From contig JVKM01000056.1 in assembly GCA_001072465.1 (NCBI GenBank), forward strand, positions 95,385 to 159,384: a stretch of 64,000 bases of DNA. The letters run 5' to 3'. The DNA comes from Xylanimonas cellulosilytica. GTDB lineage: Bacteria; Actinomycetota; Actinomycetes; Actinomycetales; Actinomycetaceae. The position numbers were made by a program, and so were the translations under genes. The notes below the pieces were generated by a model. It did not search any database. It was not told the DNA's origin and saw only the letters and a program-made list of their open reading frames with translations. Positions 1 through 8,069 of the stretch are shown in pieces (position 1 is the first letter of the stretch; every line of letters starts with the position of its first letter).

Positions 1-2
1 TC

Positions 3-158
3 GGCAACGAGGCACGCGGCCTGTCGGGCGACGAGATGCGCCTGTGCGACGCCCTCGTGTCTATCCCGATGACGGGGGACGCGGAATCCCTCAACGTGGC
101 TAGCGCGGCCGCGACCTGCCTCTTTGCCTCCCAGACCGTGCGAGGCGTCGAAAACTGA
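3..158 (+). CDS. SpoU/TrmH-family RNA 2'-O-methyltransferase, C-terminal fragment
   Basis: The window opens inside this gene; 51 codons and a TGA remain. The visible residues carry the classic SpoU (SPOUT) motifs 2 and 3: GNEARGLS, then LVSIPMTGDAESLNVASAAA. In this family these form the knotted S-adenosylmethionine pocket that methylates a ribose 2'-OH in rRNA or tRNA. The family is clear from these motifs, but the target nucleotide cannot be told from the fragment. The gene ends 46 bp before thiL. Confidence 0.85.
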   Translation, partial: GNEARGLSGDEMRLCDALVSIPMTGDAESLNVASAAATCLFASQTVRGVEN

Positions 159-204
159 GGCGCCTTCGCGGCGCAGGGGCGCGCCCGCGACTAGTCTGGT
201 TCCT

Positions 205-1200
205 ATGAAGTTAGCTGAGCTGTCCGAGGCACAGTTGGTGTCTCATTTCCGCGAGTCTTTCCCGCGCGGCGAGCGCACGATGATCGGCATTGGTGACGAC
301 TGTGCCCAGGTTGCGGCTCCCGAAGGATCGTTCATCGTGACGACGGACGTCATGGTGGAGGACCAGCATTTCCACCTGTCGTGGTCGACCGGTTACGAGG
401 TCGGTGCCCGCGTTGCCGCTCAAAACCTTGCGGATATCGATGCGATGGGAGGACGTCCCTCTGCGCTCGTTGCCTCGGTGGTGGCGCCGCGCGACATGGA
501 CGCGGACGTTTTCCTGGATGTTGTCCGAGGCCTAGGGGACCGCGCGCGCGAGGTCGGAGCCGGTGTGGTCGGCGGAGACCTGAGCGCGGGGGAGAAGCTC
601 GTCATTTCGATCACGGCTTTCGGCTATTGCCCGGGCCCGGTGGTGCGCCGTGACGGCGCGCGCCCCGGAGATGTCGTGGCGGTCAGCGGCACCCTCGGGT
701 ACTCCTACGCCGGCCTCGATCTCCTGGAAGGTGGGTACGTCGATCCTTCGTCGCGAGGAGTTGAGCAGCTGGGTGATTTGGCGCCCTTCATTGAGACGTA
801 CCGTGCGCCGAGGCCTCCGCTGGGCTCCGGCGTGGCCGCTGCGGCTGCGGGCGCTCGCGCCATGATGGACCTGTCGGACGGGCCAGCGACGGATGCAGCG
901 CGCATCGCCAAGGCCTCGGGAGTCGTCATTGAGTTCGATCGAGATGCCATCGAGGCGGAGGCATCCCACCTGGCTCCCGCAGCCCGCGTCTGCGCGGTCG
1001 ATCCCGTGCGGTGGGTCTTGCAAGGGGGAGAGGAACACGGCATGATCGCCGTTTTTCCGCCGGATGCGCAGCTGCCCGACGGCTTCCGCGTTGTCGGCGC
1101 GGTGCGAGCATGCCGTGCTGAGGAAGAAGCGCAGGCGATGATGGATGGGGCGGTCCTGCGCGGGGCGTGGGATCATTTCTCGGCAGATTCCGTAGACTAG
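205..1200 (+). CDS. thiL: Thiamine-monophosphate kinase ThiL
   Basis: ThiL phosphorylates thiamine monophosphate to the active cofactor thiamine pyrophosphate with ATP in the cytosol, the last step of thiamine synthesis. The 331-residue protein has the expected family length. It shows the N-terminal metal/ATP motif GIGDDCAQV, then TTDVMVEDQHF and the NLADIDAMGG segment, a central GGDLSAG, and a C-terminal VLQGGEEHGM. The frame is open upstream, but the ATG at 205 begins MKLAELSEAQLVSHF, where ThiL proteins normally start; the upstream codons overlap the methylase gene. No other thiamine gene lies nearby. Confidence 0.93.
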   Translation: MKLAELSEAQLVSHFRESFPRGERTMIGIGDDCAQVAAPEGSFIVTTDVMVEDQHFHLSWSTGYEVGARVAAQNLADIDAMGGRPSALVASVVAPRDMDADVFLDVVRGLGDRAREVGAGVVGGDLSAGEKLVISITAFGYCPGPVVRRDGARPGDVVAVSGTLGYSYAGLDLLEGGYVDPSSRGVEQLGDLAPFIETYRAPRPPLGSGVAAAAAGARAMMDLSDGPATDAARIAKASGVVIEFDRDAIEAEASHLAPAARVCAVDPVRWVLQGGEEHGMIAVFPPDAQLPDGFRVVGAVRACRAEEEAQAMMDGAVLRGAWDHFSADSVD

Positions 1201-1280
1201 TGTGATGTGGGCCGCTGGAGTCTTTGTTGATAGACGGGGAAGTGAAGCGGCGTGACGACCAACGATTGGAGTACATCAGG

Positions 1281-1472
1281 ATGACCGCGTTGACTGAGGG
1301 CACCCCGGCCTCGTCTCGACCGATGTCGCGCGTGGCGCGCAAGCTCGCGGAGTCGTCGGAGGAAATTCCAGCGACCGCCGGACTGTCCCTGCCCGCGCTG
1401 CAGGGTGATGCCTGTGTGCCGCCGACGAAGGCCCTGCCTGTCGTCGATGCGGAGACTGACGTCGACGCCTGA
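1281..1472 (+). CDS. Possible small protein, unknown
   Basis: A 63-residue open frame lies in the 505-bp gap between thiL and the next gene. The ATG is preceded by GGAG at 1268-1271 with a 9-nt spacer, an acceptable ribosome-binding site. The product is rich in Ala, Ser, Pro and Thr, has no membrane segment and matches no family I know. In GC-rich DNA an open frame this short can arise by chance, so this is only a candidate. Confidence 0.25.
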   Translation: MTALTEGTPASSRPMSRVARKLAESSEEIPATAGLSLPALQGDACVPPTKALPVVDAETDVDA

Positions 1473-1705
1473 CGTCGATGAGCGTCTCGCCTTACTGGGA
1501 AGCAGTATGTGGCACGTCGGAATGTGTGCGACGGTCGCACCGTAGATGTGGTGTGCGGCGCGAGCGTCCAGCATATGGCGGCCGCAATTGTTTATTTGAT
1601 GAAGAAAATACCGTGTGAGAAAATTTAGCGGTTTCGGTGTGGCCAGCCTCGTCAGCGGCACCGCAGCGCCTGCCCATCGGCGCGCACAACAGTGAGGATT
1701 GAGAG
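1473..1705. other. Intergenic stretch with a palindrome, upstream of a membrane-protein gene
   Basis: No convincing gene. At 1526-1540 there is a perfect interrupted palindrome, GTGCGAC-G-GTCGCAC, which could be a regulator site. Around 1588-1630 the DNA becomes clearly AT-richer (a TTTATTTGATGAAGAAAATA run), typical of a promoter for the gene starting at 1706. Confidence 0.3.
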
Positions 1706-2863
1706 ATGTCTGAGCAGCACTACGATGCGAATCAGGGTGCGGTGCCCCCGCCCCCGGCCCCTTCCCAGAGCCCGACGCCTCCGCCCGCCCCGAGCCCCCA
1801 GAATGTGGTTGCTCCGGCTGTCGCAGTCCCGCAGGCGGGCGTGACCTTTACGCCGATGTCGGATAAGAGCCGCCGTCGCATCAAGCGCATGGTCGTGGGC
1901 GTTGTAGCCCTTGTTGTCCTCGGGGTTGTTGCAACCGTCGCCTTGGCGATCGCCAACTGGACGCGTACGCCCGAGGCGCAGGTTCGCCAGTACCTTGATC
2001 TTCTCGCGGACGGCAAGGCCGCCGCAGCGACGGCGATGGTCGATCCGGGCCTGCCCAACGATCAGCGCGGTTTCCTCTCGGACGAGGTCATGGCCTCGTC
2101 GAGCGCCCGCATTGAGGTTGAGGACGTGACCGTGGACGATGCGGAGCACTCGAAGGAACGGGTGGTGACGGCGACGATGCGCCTCGACGGCGAACGCTTC
2201 ACCCGTTCGTTCCGCGTCAGTGAGGCGAAGAAGACCTTTGGCCTGCTGAAGAACTGGAAGATCCAGGATGCGATGGTCGCTCGCGTGGATGTGCAGGCAG
2301 ACAACGTCACGCACTTCTCGATCGGCGGCGAAAAGATGTCGGTGGCGACGCTGAAGGAAGCCCCGAGTAGCTCCATCGTGCTCTACCCGGGCGTCTACAC
2401 CTTCACCCCGGAGGAGACGGGCGAGTACATCGATGCTGCGCCCAAGACCATTTCGGTCAAGGCAGCAACGGGGTATGACAGCTCCTACTACGGTGGAACG
2501 GTCGAGCTGAAGGGCACCTACAACGACAAGATGGCTGCCGCCGCGCTCGATGCTGCGGCTGCGCTCACGAACTCGTGCGCGACCGTTCCGGGCAACATTG
2601 ACACCGCCTGCCCGAGCGCGGTTCAGTCCCGGACCCTGGCCCTCCTGCAGGTCAAGACGATGCCCACGGCCATGAAGGCGACGACGGATGAAGGCGGTGT
2701 CTATACCGGCGAGGCAACGTTCACGATCCAGGGCATGGAGAGCTGGGACAAGCAGCGTGACGTGACGTCCCGAGTGACCGCGACCGTGAAGACCGACAAG
2801 GATGGCAAGCTCGAGTTGGACGCTTCGGGCAAGCCCCAGTTCGAGGTTCGATTCGGCTACTAA
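1706..2863 (+). CDS. Uncharacterised single-pass membrane protein with Pro-rich N-terminus
   Basis: The 385-residue protein has three parts. Residues 1-50 are Pro/Ala-rich and presumably cytosolic, followed by a basic patch (KSRRRIKR). One hydrophobic helix spans about residues 57-82. A long hydrophilic, presumably extracellular domain follows. It starts with TPEAQVRQYLDLLADGKA, a helix like those opening the NTF2-like/DUF4878-type domains seen in many actinobacterial membrane proteins. The C-terminal half is rich in Thr/Lys beta-strand-like sequence and contains one Cys pair (NSCATVPGNIDTACP). No enzymatic motif is visible. GAGGATTGAGAG precedes the ATG. The function is unknown; an envelope role is only a guess. 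Confidence 0.75.
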   Translation: MSEQHYDANQGAVPPPPAPSQSPTPPPAPSPQNVVAPAVAVPQAGVTFTPMSDKSRRRIKRMVVGVVALVVLGVVATVALAIANWTRTPEAQVRQYLDLLADGKAAAATAMVDPGLPNDQRGFLSDEVMASSSARIEVEDVTVDDAEHSKERVVTATMRLDGERFTRSFRVSEAKKTFGLLKNWKIQDAMVARVDVQADNVTHFSIGGEKMSVATLKEAPSSSIVLYPGVYTFTPEETGEYIDAAPKTISVKAATGYDSSYYGGTVELKGTYNDKMAAAALDAAAALTNSCATVPGNIDTACPSAVQSRTLALLQVKTMPTAMKATTDEGGVYTGEATFTIQGMESWDKQRDVTSRVTATVKTDKDGKLELDASGKPQFEVRFGY

Positions 2864-2896
2864 GGCCTCGTAAGGCCTCGAATCACGCTATTGATG

Positions 2897-2940
2897 CACC
2901 GGGTATGCGGACTCGACGAAAGAAGTTCGCATACCCGGTG
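2897..2940. terminator. Strong hairpin between membrane-protein gene and tetR
   Basis: CACCGGGTATGCG (2897-2909) pairs perfectly with 2928-2940, and the stem extends inward by about 4 pairs with one G-U, leaving a 10-nt loop. It sits 34 bp after the upstream stop codon but has no T-tract, so it may be a Rho-assisted terminator. Because it also lies just before tetR, part of it could instead be an operator. Confidence 0.5.
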
Positions 2941-2960
2941 GCGCATAAACGGTTGCACGC

Positions 2961-2966
2961 TATGAT
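2961..2966 (+). promoter_or_regulatory. Candidate -10 element (TATGAT) for tetR
   Basis: TATGAT lies 44 bp upstream of the tetR start codon and differs from TATAAT at one position. No convincing -35 is found 16-18 bp upstream, so the call is tentative. Confidence 0.35.
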
Positions 2967-3009
2967 GGGTTGTTGGTAACTCTGTCACACCGAACATGGA
3001 GCAGCCCGC

Positions 3010-3660
3010 ATGAGCAACGATGCTACTAAGGCAACGAGCACCCGTCGGCCCGGCCGTCCGAAAGCTGGTAGCGAGGATAAGAAGGCGCGCATCCTGTCGG
3101 AGGCACTGACCCTTTTCTCGACGCAGGGCTACGTGGCAACCTCGCTTGCAGACATCGCGCGTGCCTCCGATATTTCTAAGGCGGGGCTCCTGCATCACTA
3201 CTCCTCGAAGGATCAGCTGCTCGCGGCCGTCCTGGACGAGCGTGATCGCCGCATCGTCAGCCGACTCCCGCGCCCCGAGGAGGGGGCCGAGGCCGCGCTG
3301 GATGCCTGGGTGGACATGGTGGCACACAATCAGCGCCATCCCGACGGAGTGGCGCTCTACACGGCGATGTCGGCTGCCGTCATTGATTCGAAGCACCAGG
3401 CGCATCCGTGGTTCCGCGAGCACCTGATCGGTGCGATTTCCTACCTCGTTGATGCTTTCGAGCATGGCAAGACCACGGGTGAGGTGCGTGAGGAGGCTCC
3501 GAGTGAGCAGATCGCGCGCCGCCTCGTTGCGATATCGGATGGGCTCCAGGTCCAGTGGCTCTGCTCGCGCGCGGACGGCGGCCGTGCGCTCAATATGCAC
3601 GAGGTCATGGCTGGCGTCGCGGTTGACATGAAAGAGCGGTGGCTCGTTCGCCCCGAGTGA
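3010..3660 (+). CDS. TetR-family transcriptional regulator
   Basis: The 216-residue protein has an N-terminal TetR DNA-binding domain at about residues 22-68: KKARILSEALTLFSTQGYVATSLADIARASDISKAGLLHHYSSKDQL is the usual three-helix pattern ending in the LLHHYxSKDxL signature. The rest is an all-helical ligand/dimerisation domain that cannot be assigned a ligand. The first 20 residues are basic (RRPGRPKAG). GGAG lies 8 nt before the ATG. Downstream, in the same direction, is putA, 270 bp away; co-regulation is possible but not shown. TetR members usually repress and often control their own promoter. Confidence 0.9.
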   Translation: MSNDATKATSTRRPGRPKAGSEDKKARILSEALTLFSTQGYVATSLADIARASDISKAGLLHHYSSKDQLLAAVLDERDRRIVSRLPRPEEGAEAALDAWVDMVAHNQRHPDGVALYTAMSAAVIDSKHQAHPWFREHLIGAISYLVDAFEHGKTTGEVREEAPSEQIARRLVAISDGLQVQWLCSRADGGRALNMHEVMAGVAVDMKERWLVRPE

Positions 3661-3929
3661 GGTGGGGTGTCGCCGTGCAGGTCCACGGCTCGCGTGTGAG
3701 AAGCGACACTTGATATCTGACTTTGTGGGCTTTTCTTGCGTTTTGGGGCTTAGGTCCCTTGCTTGAACGTCGCGTCGTCATGCGATGCCCGCACAGGTGA
3801 GCCTTATGCGCGTTACGATGGACAAACCAGCATCCTTCACAACGTCGGGAGTTTTGCCGAGCGTGTCCAGCGTTGACGCTCCGCGCGAGGCTGAGAATCC
3901 GTCGCTCATCCACGCCTGGAGGTCTACGC

Positions 3930-6900
3930 ATGGCGAACGCCGCTGTTCCCACCCCGTCCCACCACGATGCCAACGCTCGACGCTGCCCCGACGACCTATG
4001 GGCCTTGGGGGAGCGGGCGATCATTCGAGCCCGCCGCTGGGCCGACGAGTCGGCCCATGAGCCTACGCCCCAGTCGGCCAAACTCCTGTCTCGGATCCTC
4101 GCCGATCCGGACGGACTTACTTTCACGACCCGATTCGTCGATGATGTCGTGCGTCCCGCGGACCTGGACGTGGCCAGCGCAGCTATGAAGCGCCTGTCGG
4201 CTGGCCGCAAGAACTTCCTGCCCCCGGCCCTGGCTGCGGCGATGGGCCTCGGCTCGACCGCATCGCTCCTCGCCCCGCGCACGGTGACGGCGGTGGCCCG
4301 ACGTGTATTCCGCGAGATCGTCGGTGACCTCGTCGTCGATGCGACCGACAAGGGCCTGGGGCCCGCGCTCGCCCGCCTGCGTCAGGGCGGCCACCGCCTG
4401 AACGTGAACCTCCTCGGAGAGGCCGTCCTCGGTGAGAAGGAAGCGTCTCATCGCCTGGCCGAGGTCTCGCGCCTCGTGACCCGCGAGGATGTCGACTACG
4501 TGTCCATCAAGGTCTCCGCGGTGACAGGCCCCCACAACCCGTGGGGCTTCGAGGAGGTTGTCGACCACGGCGTGAGTGCGCTCCTGCCCCTCTACCGCCT
4601 CGCTCGCGATCACGGGACCTTCCTCAACCTCGACATGGAGGACTACAAGGACCTTGACCTGACGATCGCGGTGTTCACTGCCATCCTCGACCAGCCGGAT
4701 ATGCGCGGCTACGAGGCTGGCATCGTCCTCCAGGCTTACCTGCCCGATTCGCTCGGTGCGCTCCAGCGTCTCCAGGAGTGGGCGTGCACACGCGTGGACG
4801 CGGGAGGCTCGCGCATCAAGGTTCGCATCGTGAAGGGCGCGAACCTGTCCATGGAGAAGGTGGACGCCGAGATTCACGGCTGGGAGCTGACGACCTGGCC
4901 GTCCAAGCAGGCCACCGACACCAACTACAAGCGCATGCTGAACTGGGCGATGACGCCCGAGCGCACCCGGGCGATTCGCCTGGGCGTCGCCGGACAGAAC
5001 GTCTTCGATATTGCTTTTGCCTACGAGCTGCGGGCAGTGCGAGGCGTCGAGGACAGCGTCGAGTTCGAGATGCTCTCCGGCATGGCCACCGGCATTCAAG
5101 AGGTCGTCCGGCGCGATGTCGGCTCCCTGCTCCTGTACGTCCCGGTCGTCAACCCCCGAGAGTTCGACGTCGCGATTTCCTACCTGGTGCGCCGCCTCGA
5201 GGAGAACGCCGCGCCTGAAAACTTCATGTCCGGGGTCTTCGACATCGCCACGAATGAGGATGTCTTCGCCCGGGAACGCGACCGTTTCCTCGCCGCGCTC
5301 TCCGACGTTGATCCGGACGCCCCCTTGCCGGTTCCCAACCGCGTCCAGGATCGACTGGCCGAGCGCGAGGCCGGGGTTCCGGCTGAGCAGGGGAGCCTCG
5401 CTGAGCGCGCGCGTCGTCCCTTTGTGTCCGAACCGGATTCAGATCCCGCCCTGGCGGCCAACCGTCAGTGGGCCCGTGAGATTGCTGCGGCCATCCCCGC
5501 CTCGACGCGGGGTGTTGAGGCCGTGCGTGCCGGCGCGCAGGCCCTGGATACACACGAGGCGGTCGACGCTCTCGTCGAGGCGAGTACCAAGGCGGCGCAC
5601 GCCTGGCAGGCGCTGGCCCCCGAGGAGCGCGCAGCCGCGCTGCATCGCGTCGGCGATGTTCTCGCCGCGCGCCGGGGCGAGCTCATCGAGGTCGCCGGAT
5701 CTGAGGCCGGCAAGACCATCGATCAGGCCGATCCCGAGGTGAGCGAAGCGATCGACTTCTGCCATCACTACGCGGAGGCCTCGTTGCAGCTCTCTGATGA
5801 GACCTACATGGCGGGCGCGCGATTCGTGCCCGTGAACGTCACTGTCGTTGCCTCGCCCTGGAACTTCCCCGTGGCTATTCCCGTGGGTGGCGTCGCCGCC
5901 GCTCTGGCGGCGGGCAGCGCGGTGATCCTCAAGCCGGCCCCGCCGGCCAAGCGTTGCGCCGCGGAACTCGTCGCCGCTTTCCACGAGGCCGGGGTTCCCC
6001 GCGAGCTGGTCGCACTCGCCCCGCTCGAGGACGGAGACGTGTCGCGCTACCTGGTGACCCACCAGGGTGTCGATCGCGTTGTGCTGACTGGCTCGTACGA
6101 CACGGCCCGCCTCTTCCGTTCGTGGAAGCCCGACATGCACCTGCTGGGCGAGACGAGCGGCAAGAACGCCATCATCGTCACGCCGTCCGCTGACCCCGAT
6201 CTGGCGGTGCGCGACATCGTTCATTCGGCCTTCGCGCACGCGGGACAAAAGTGCTCGGCGTCCTCCCTGCTGATCCTCGTCGGATCTGCGGGGCGCTCGA
6301 GCCGCATCGCTCGCCAGCTCGTGGATGCGGCCGCCTCGCTGCGCGTGGGTCTGCCGGCATCCCTGGACTCGCAGGTCGGCCCGGTTGTCGTCCCCGACGA
6401 CGAGAAGGCCGTACGAGGCCTGACCACCCTGGGAGAGGGCGAGCACTGGGTGCTCAAGCCCCGGTACCTGGGCGATGGGCTGTGGACCCCGGGCATCCGC
6501 GCGGGCGTGGTGCCCGGCAGCGAGTTCCACCTGACCGAGTACTTCGCGCCCGTCCTCGGCGTCATGCGCGTCGACACCCTCGAGGACGCTATCGAGGCCG
6601 TCAACGAGGTCGACTACGGATTGACCTCCGGCCTCCATACTCTCGACACGGGTGAGCTGGCAACCTGGCTGGAGGGCATCGAGGCCGGCAACCTCTACGT
6701 CAACCGTGGGATTACCGGCGCGATCGTTCGCCGTCAGCCTTTCGGCGGCTGGAAGCGCTCCGCGATCGGGTCGACGACGAAGGCTGGCGGTCCCTCCTAC
6801 CTGCTGGGTCTGGGCGAGGTCGAGCCCGACCGCGATGCGGTGGCGGGGGAGTCCAGCGCTCCCACGGCGTCGCTCGATCCGAGTGTGCTCGCGCTGTGTC

Positions 6901-7493
6901 GTGCGGCCGGTGCTCACCTGAGCACGGATGATGCGGCCGAACTGAGCCGTGCCGTCGCCGCCGATGGCGCCGCCTGGGCGTCCGATTACGGAGCCAACCG
7001 CGACGTTACCGGCATGGCCTGCGAGCGCAATGTCCTGCGCTACCGTTCCACGCCCGTCCTCGTGCGGGCCGGGAGTGGGACTGCCCTCGCCGACACCGTG
7101 CGTGTGCTGGCAGCGGGCATCCTCGCGGGCGGCCCTATCGGGCTGTCCGTTGCCGATGAGCTTCCGGCTACGATCCGGGAGCTGCTGGAGGGCTGGGATA
7201 TCGAGGTGACGGTCGAAGACGCGCCCTCGTGGGATTCTCGCTTGGCGATGGTGGCGAACTCCGGTGGCCTGGGCATGCGCGTGCGTGTCCTCGGTCCGCG
7301 CGATGAAAGCTCGCAGCAGCGCTGGGTGGAGGCAACCCGCGCGAGCGGTGGCAGCCCCGACGTCGCCCTGTACACGGGGGCCGTCACGGCCTGGCCGCAC
7401 TCGGAGCTGCTGCCGTTCCTGCGCGAGCAGGCAGTCTCGATCACGAACCACCGTTTTGGAACCCCGCTCGACCTGGCTGCGGATCTGCTCTGA
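3930..7493 (+). CDS. putA: Bifunctional proline dehydrogenase / glutamate-semialdehyde dehydrogenase (PutA)
   Basis: This enzyme oxidises proline to glutamate in two steps: FAD-dependent proline dehydrogenase, which passes electrons to quinone, and NAD-dependent gamma-semialdehyde dehydrogenase. In this 1187-residue protein the PRODH barrel covers roughly residues 100-450 (VNLLGEAVLGEKEA, DYVSIKVSAV, LNLDMEDYKDLDLT, RIVKGANLSMEK). The aldehyde dehydrogenase domain follows at about 520-960, with Glu741 in GETSGKN and nucleophile Cys775 in AGQKCSAS. About 220 further residues form a C-terminal region without catalytic motifs. The E. coli-type N-terminal DNA-binding domain is absent. The ATG at 3930 is chosen because GGAGG lies at 3918-3922, 7 nt upstream; earlier in-frame starts lack this. 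proB and proA, the opposite pathway, lie 26 kb away. Confidence 0.93.
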   Translation: MANAAVPTPSHHDANARRCPDDLWALGERAIIRARRWADESAHEPTPQSAKLLSRILADPDGLTFTTRFVDDVVRPADLDVASAAMKRLSAGRKNFLPPALAAAMGLGSTASLLAPRTVTAVARRVFREIVGDLVVDATDKGLGPALARLRQGGHRLNVNLLGEAVLGEKEASHRLAEVSRLVTREDVDYVSIKVSAVTGPHNPWGFEEVVDHGVSALLPLYRLARDHGTFLNLDMEDYKDLDLTIAVFTAILDQPDMRGYEAGIVLQAYLPDSLGALQRLQEWACTRVDAGGSRIKVRIVKGANLSMEKVDAEIHGWELTTWPSKQATDTNYKRMLNWAMTPERTRAIRLGVAGQNVFDIAFAYELRAVRGVEDSVEFEMLSGMATGIQEVVRRDVGSLLLYVPVVNPREFDVAISYLVRRLEENAAPENFMSGVFDIATNEDVFARERDRFLAALSDVDPDAPLPVPNRVQDRLAEREAGVPAEQGSLAERARRPFVSEPDSDPALAANRQWAREIAAAIPASTRGVEAVRAGAQALDTHEAVDALVEASTKAAHAWQALAPEERAAALHRVGDVLAARRGELIEVAGSEAGKTIDQADPEVSEAIDFCHHYAEASLQLSDETYMAGARFVPVNVTVVASPWNFPVAIPVGGVAAALAAGSAVILKPAPPAKRCAAELVAAFHEAGVPRELVALAPLEDGDVSRYLVTHQGVDRVVLTGSYDTARLFRSWKPDMHLLGETSGKNAIIVTPSADPDLAVRDIVHSAFAHAGQKCSASSLLILVGSAGRSSRIARQLVDAAASLRVGLPASLDSQVGPVVVPDDEKAVRGLTTLGEGEHWVLKPRYLGDGLWTPGIRAGVVPGSEFHLTEYFAPVLGVMRVDTLEDAIEAVNEVDYGLTSGLHTLDTGELATWLEGIEAGNLYVNRGITGAIVRRQPFGGWKRSAIGSTTKAGGPSYLLGLGEVEPDRDAVAGESSAPTASLDPSVLALCRAAGAHLSTDDAAELSRAVAADGAAWASDYGANRDVTGMACERNVLRYRSTPVLVRAGSGTALADTVRVLAAGILAGGPIGLSVADELPATIRELLEGWDIEVTVEDAPSWDSRLAMVANSGGLGMRVRVLGPRDESSQQRWVEATRASGGSPDVALYTGAVTAWPHSELLPFLREQAVSITNHRFGTPLDLAADLL

Positions 7494-7539
7494 GCCTCGG
7501 CTCCTGAGAGCGGACGGGGAATCCAGGCACACAAGGTAT

Positions 7540-7578
7540 GGGTCAGCGCCCGCGACGAGACGTCGCGGGCGCTGACCC
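7540..7578. terminator. Perfect 18-bp hairpin between putA and rpmB
   Basis: The 18 bases at 7540-7557 are exactly complementary to 7561-7578, around a 3-nt loop (AGA). There is no T-tract on the plus strand. It lies 46 bp after the putA stop codon between convergent genes and probably stops transcription from both sides. Confidence 0.65.
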
Positions 7579-7625
7579 GTACATGCGCGGGGTCAAGTAA
7601 TGGGGGAGTAGATGAGATAAACACA

Positions 7626-7655
7626 GGAGGGGCGAGCCTGTTGGCTCGCCCCTCC
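7626..7655 (-). terminator. Rho-independent terminator of rpmB
   Basis: A perfect 13-bp stem (7626-7638 with 7643-7655) and a 4-nt loop lie 20 bp downstream of the rpmB stop codon. Read on the minus strand, it is followed by TGTGTTTATC, a T-rich tail. Confidence 0.75.
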
Positions 7656-7675
7656 GGCGTTACGTCAGTGTCGAC

Positions 7676-7867
7676 TCAGATCGCGCGGGCGACCTTGTCG
7701 GACTTCAGGCACTTGGTGCAGACGTTCAGGCGCTTGGGCGTCCCATTGACAAGGGCGCGAACGCGCTGAATGTTCGGATTCCACCGGCGGTTGGTGCGAA
7801 CGTGCGAGTGCGACACGCTCTTGCCGAAGCCGGGTCCCTTACCGCACACGTCACAAACGGCAGCCAC
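7676..7867 (-). CDS. rpmB: 50S ribosomal protein L28
   Basis: The 63-residue protein has the L28 hallmarks: start [15 protein letters not shown], then [16 protein letters not shown] and [12 protein letters not shown]. It keeps both Cys pairs (CDVC and CTKC), so this is the zinc-binding C+ form. Many actinobacteria also have a Cys-free paralogue made under zinc limitation; none is in this window. The gene is a single unit, transcribed away from the DAK2-recG run, with its own terminator. Confidence 0.96.
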   Translation of the reverse strand: MAAVCDVCGKGPGFGKSVSHSHVRTNRRWNPNIQRVRALVNGTPKRLNVCTKCLKSDKVARAI

Positions 7868-8069
7868 GATGTTCTCCTCGGTATGTCTTCCAGTTCAGTC
7901 TTTGTCTCCGCGCTTGCGGAGAACGCATCCTTCGGTGCTTGAACCGAAGGCAACCATGACAGAATAGCGGACGAACCACGCTTTCAACAAGTCGCAGCCG
8001 ATCTGGGTCGTGTCAGGTCGCACACACCGAGCCGCGCAGGGACAATGGGAGGGGGCTGAAAGGGGAGCC

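Noticed and set aside
1224..1280. TTG-initiated extension of the small frame after thiL
   Set aside because: The TTG has no ribosome site; the ATG at 1281 is better placed, and even that gene is doubtful.
7929..7950. 8-bp hairpin between rpmB and the DAK2 gene as a ribosomal-protein leader element
   Set aside because: Too short and not matching any known L28 leader I can name; left unassigned.
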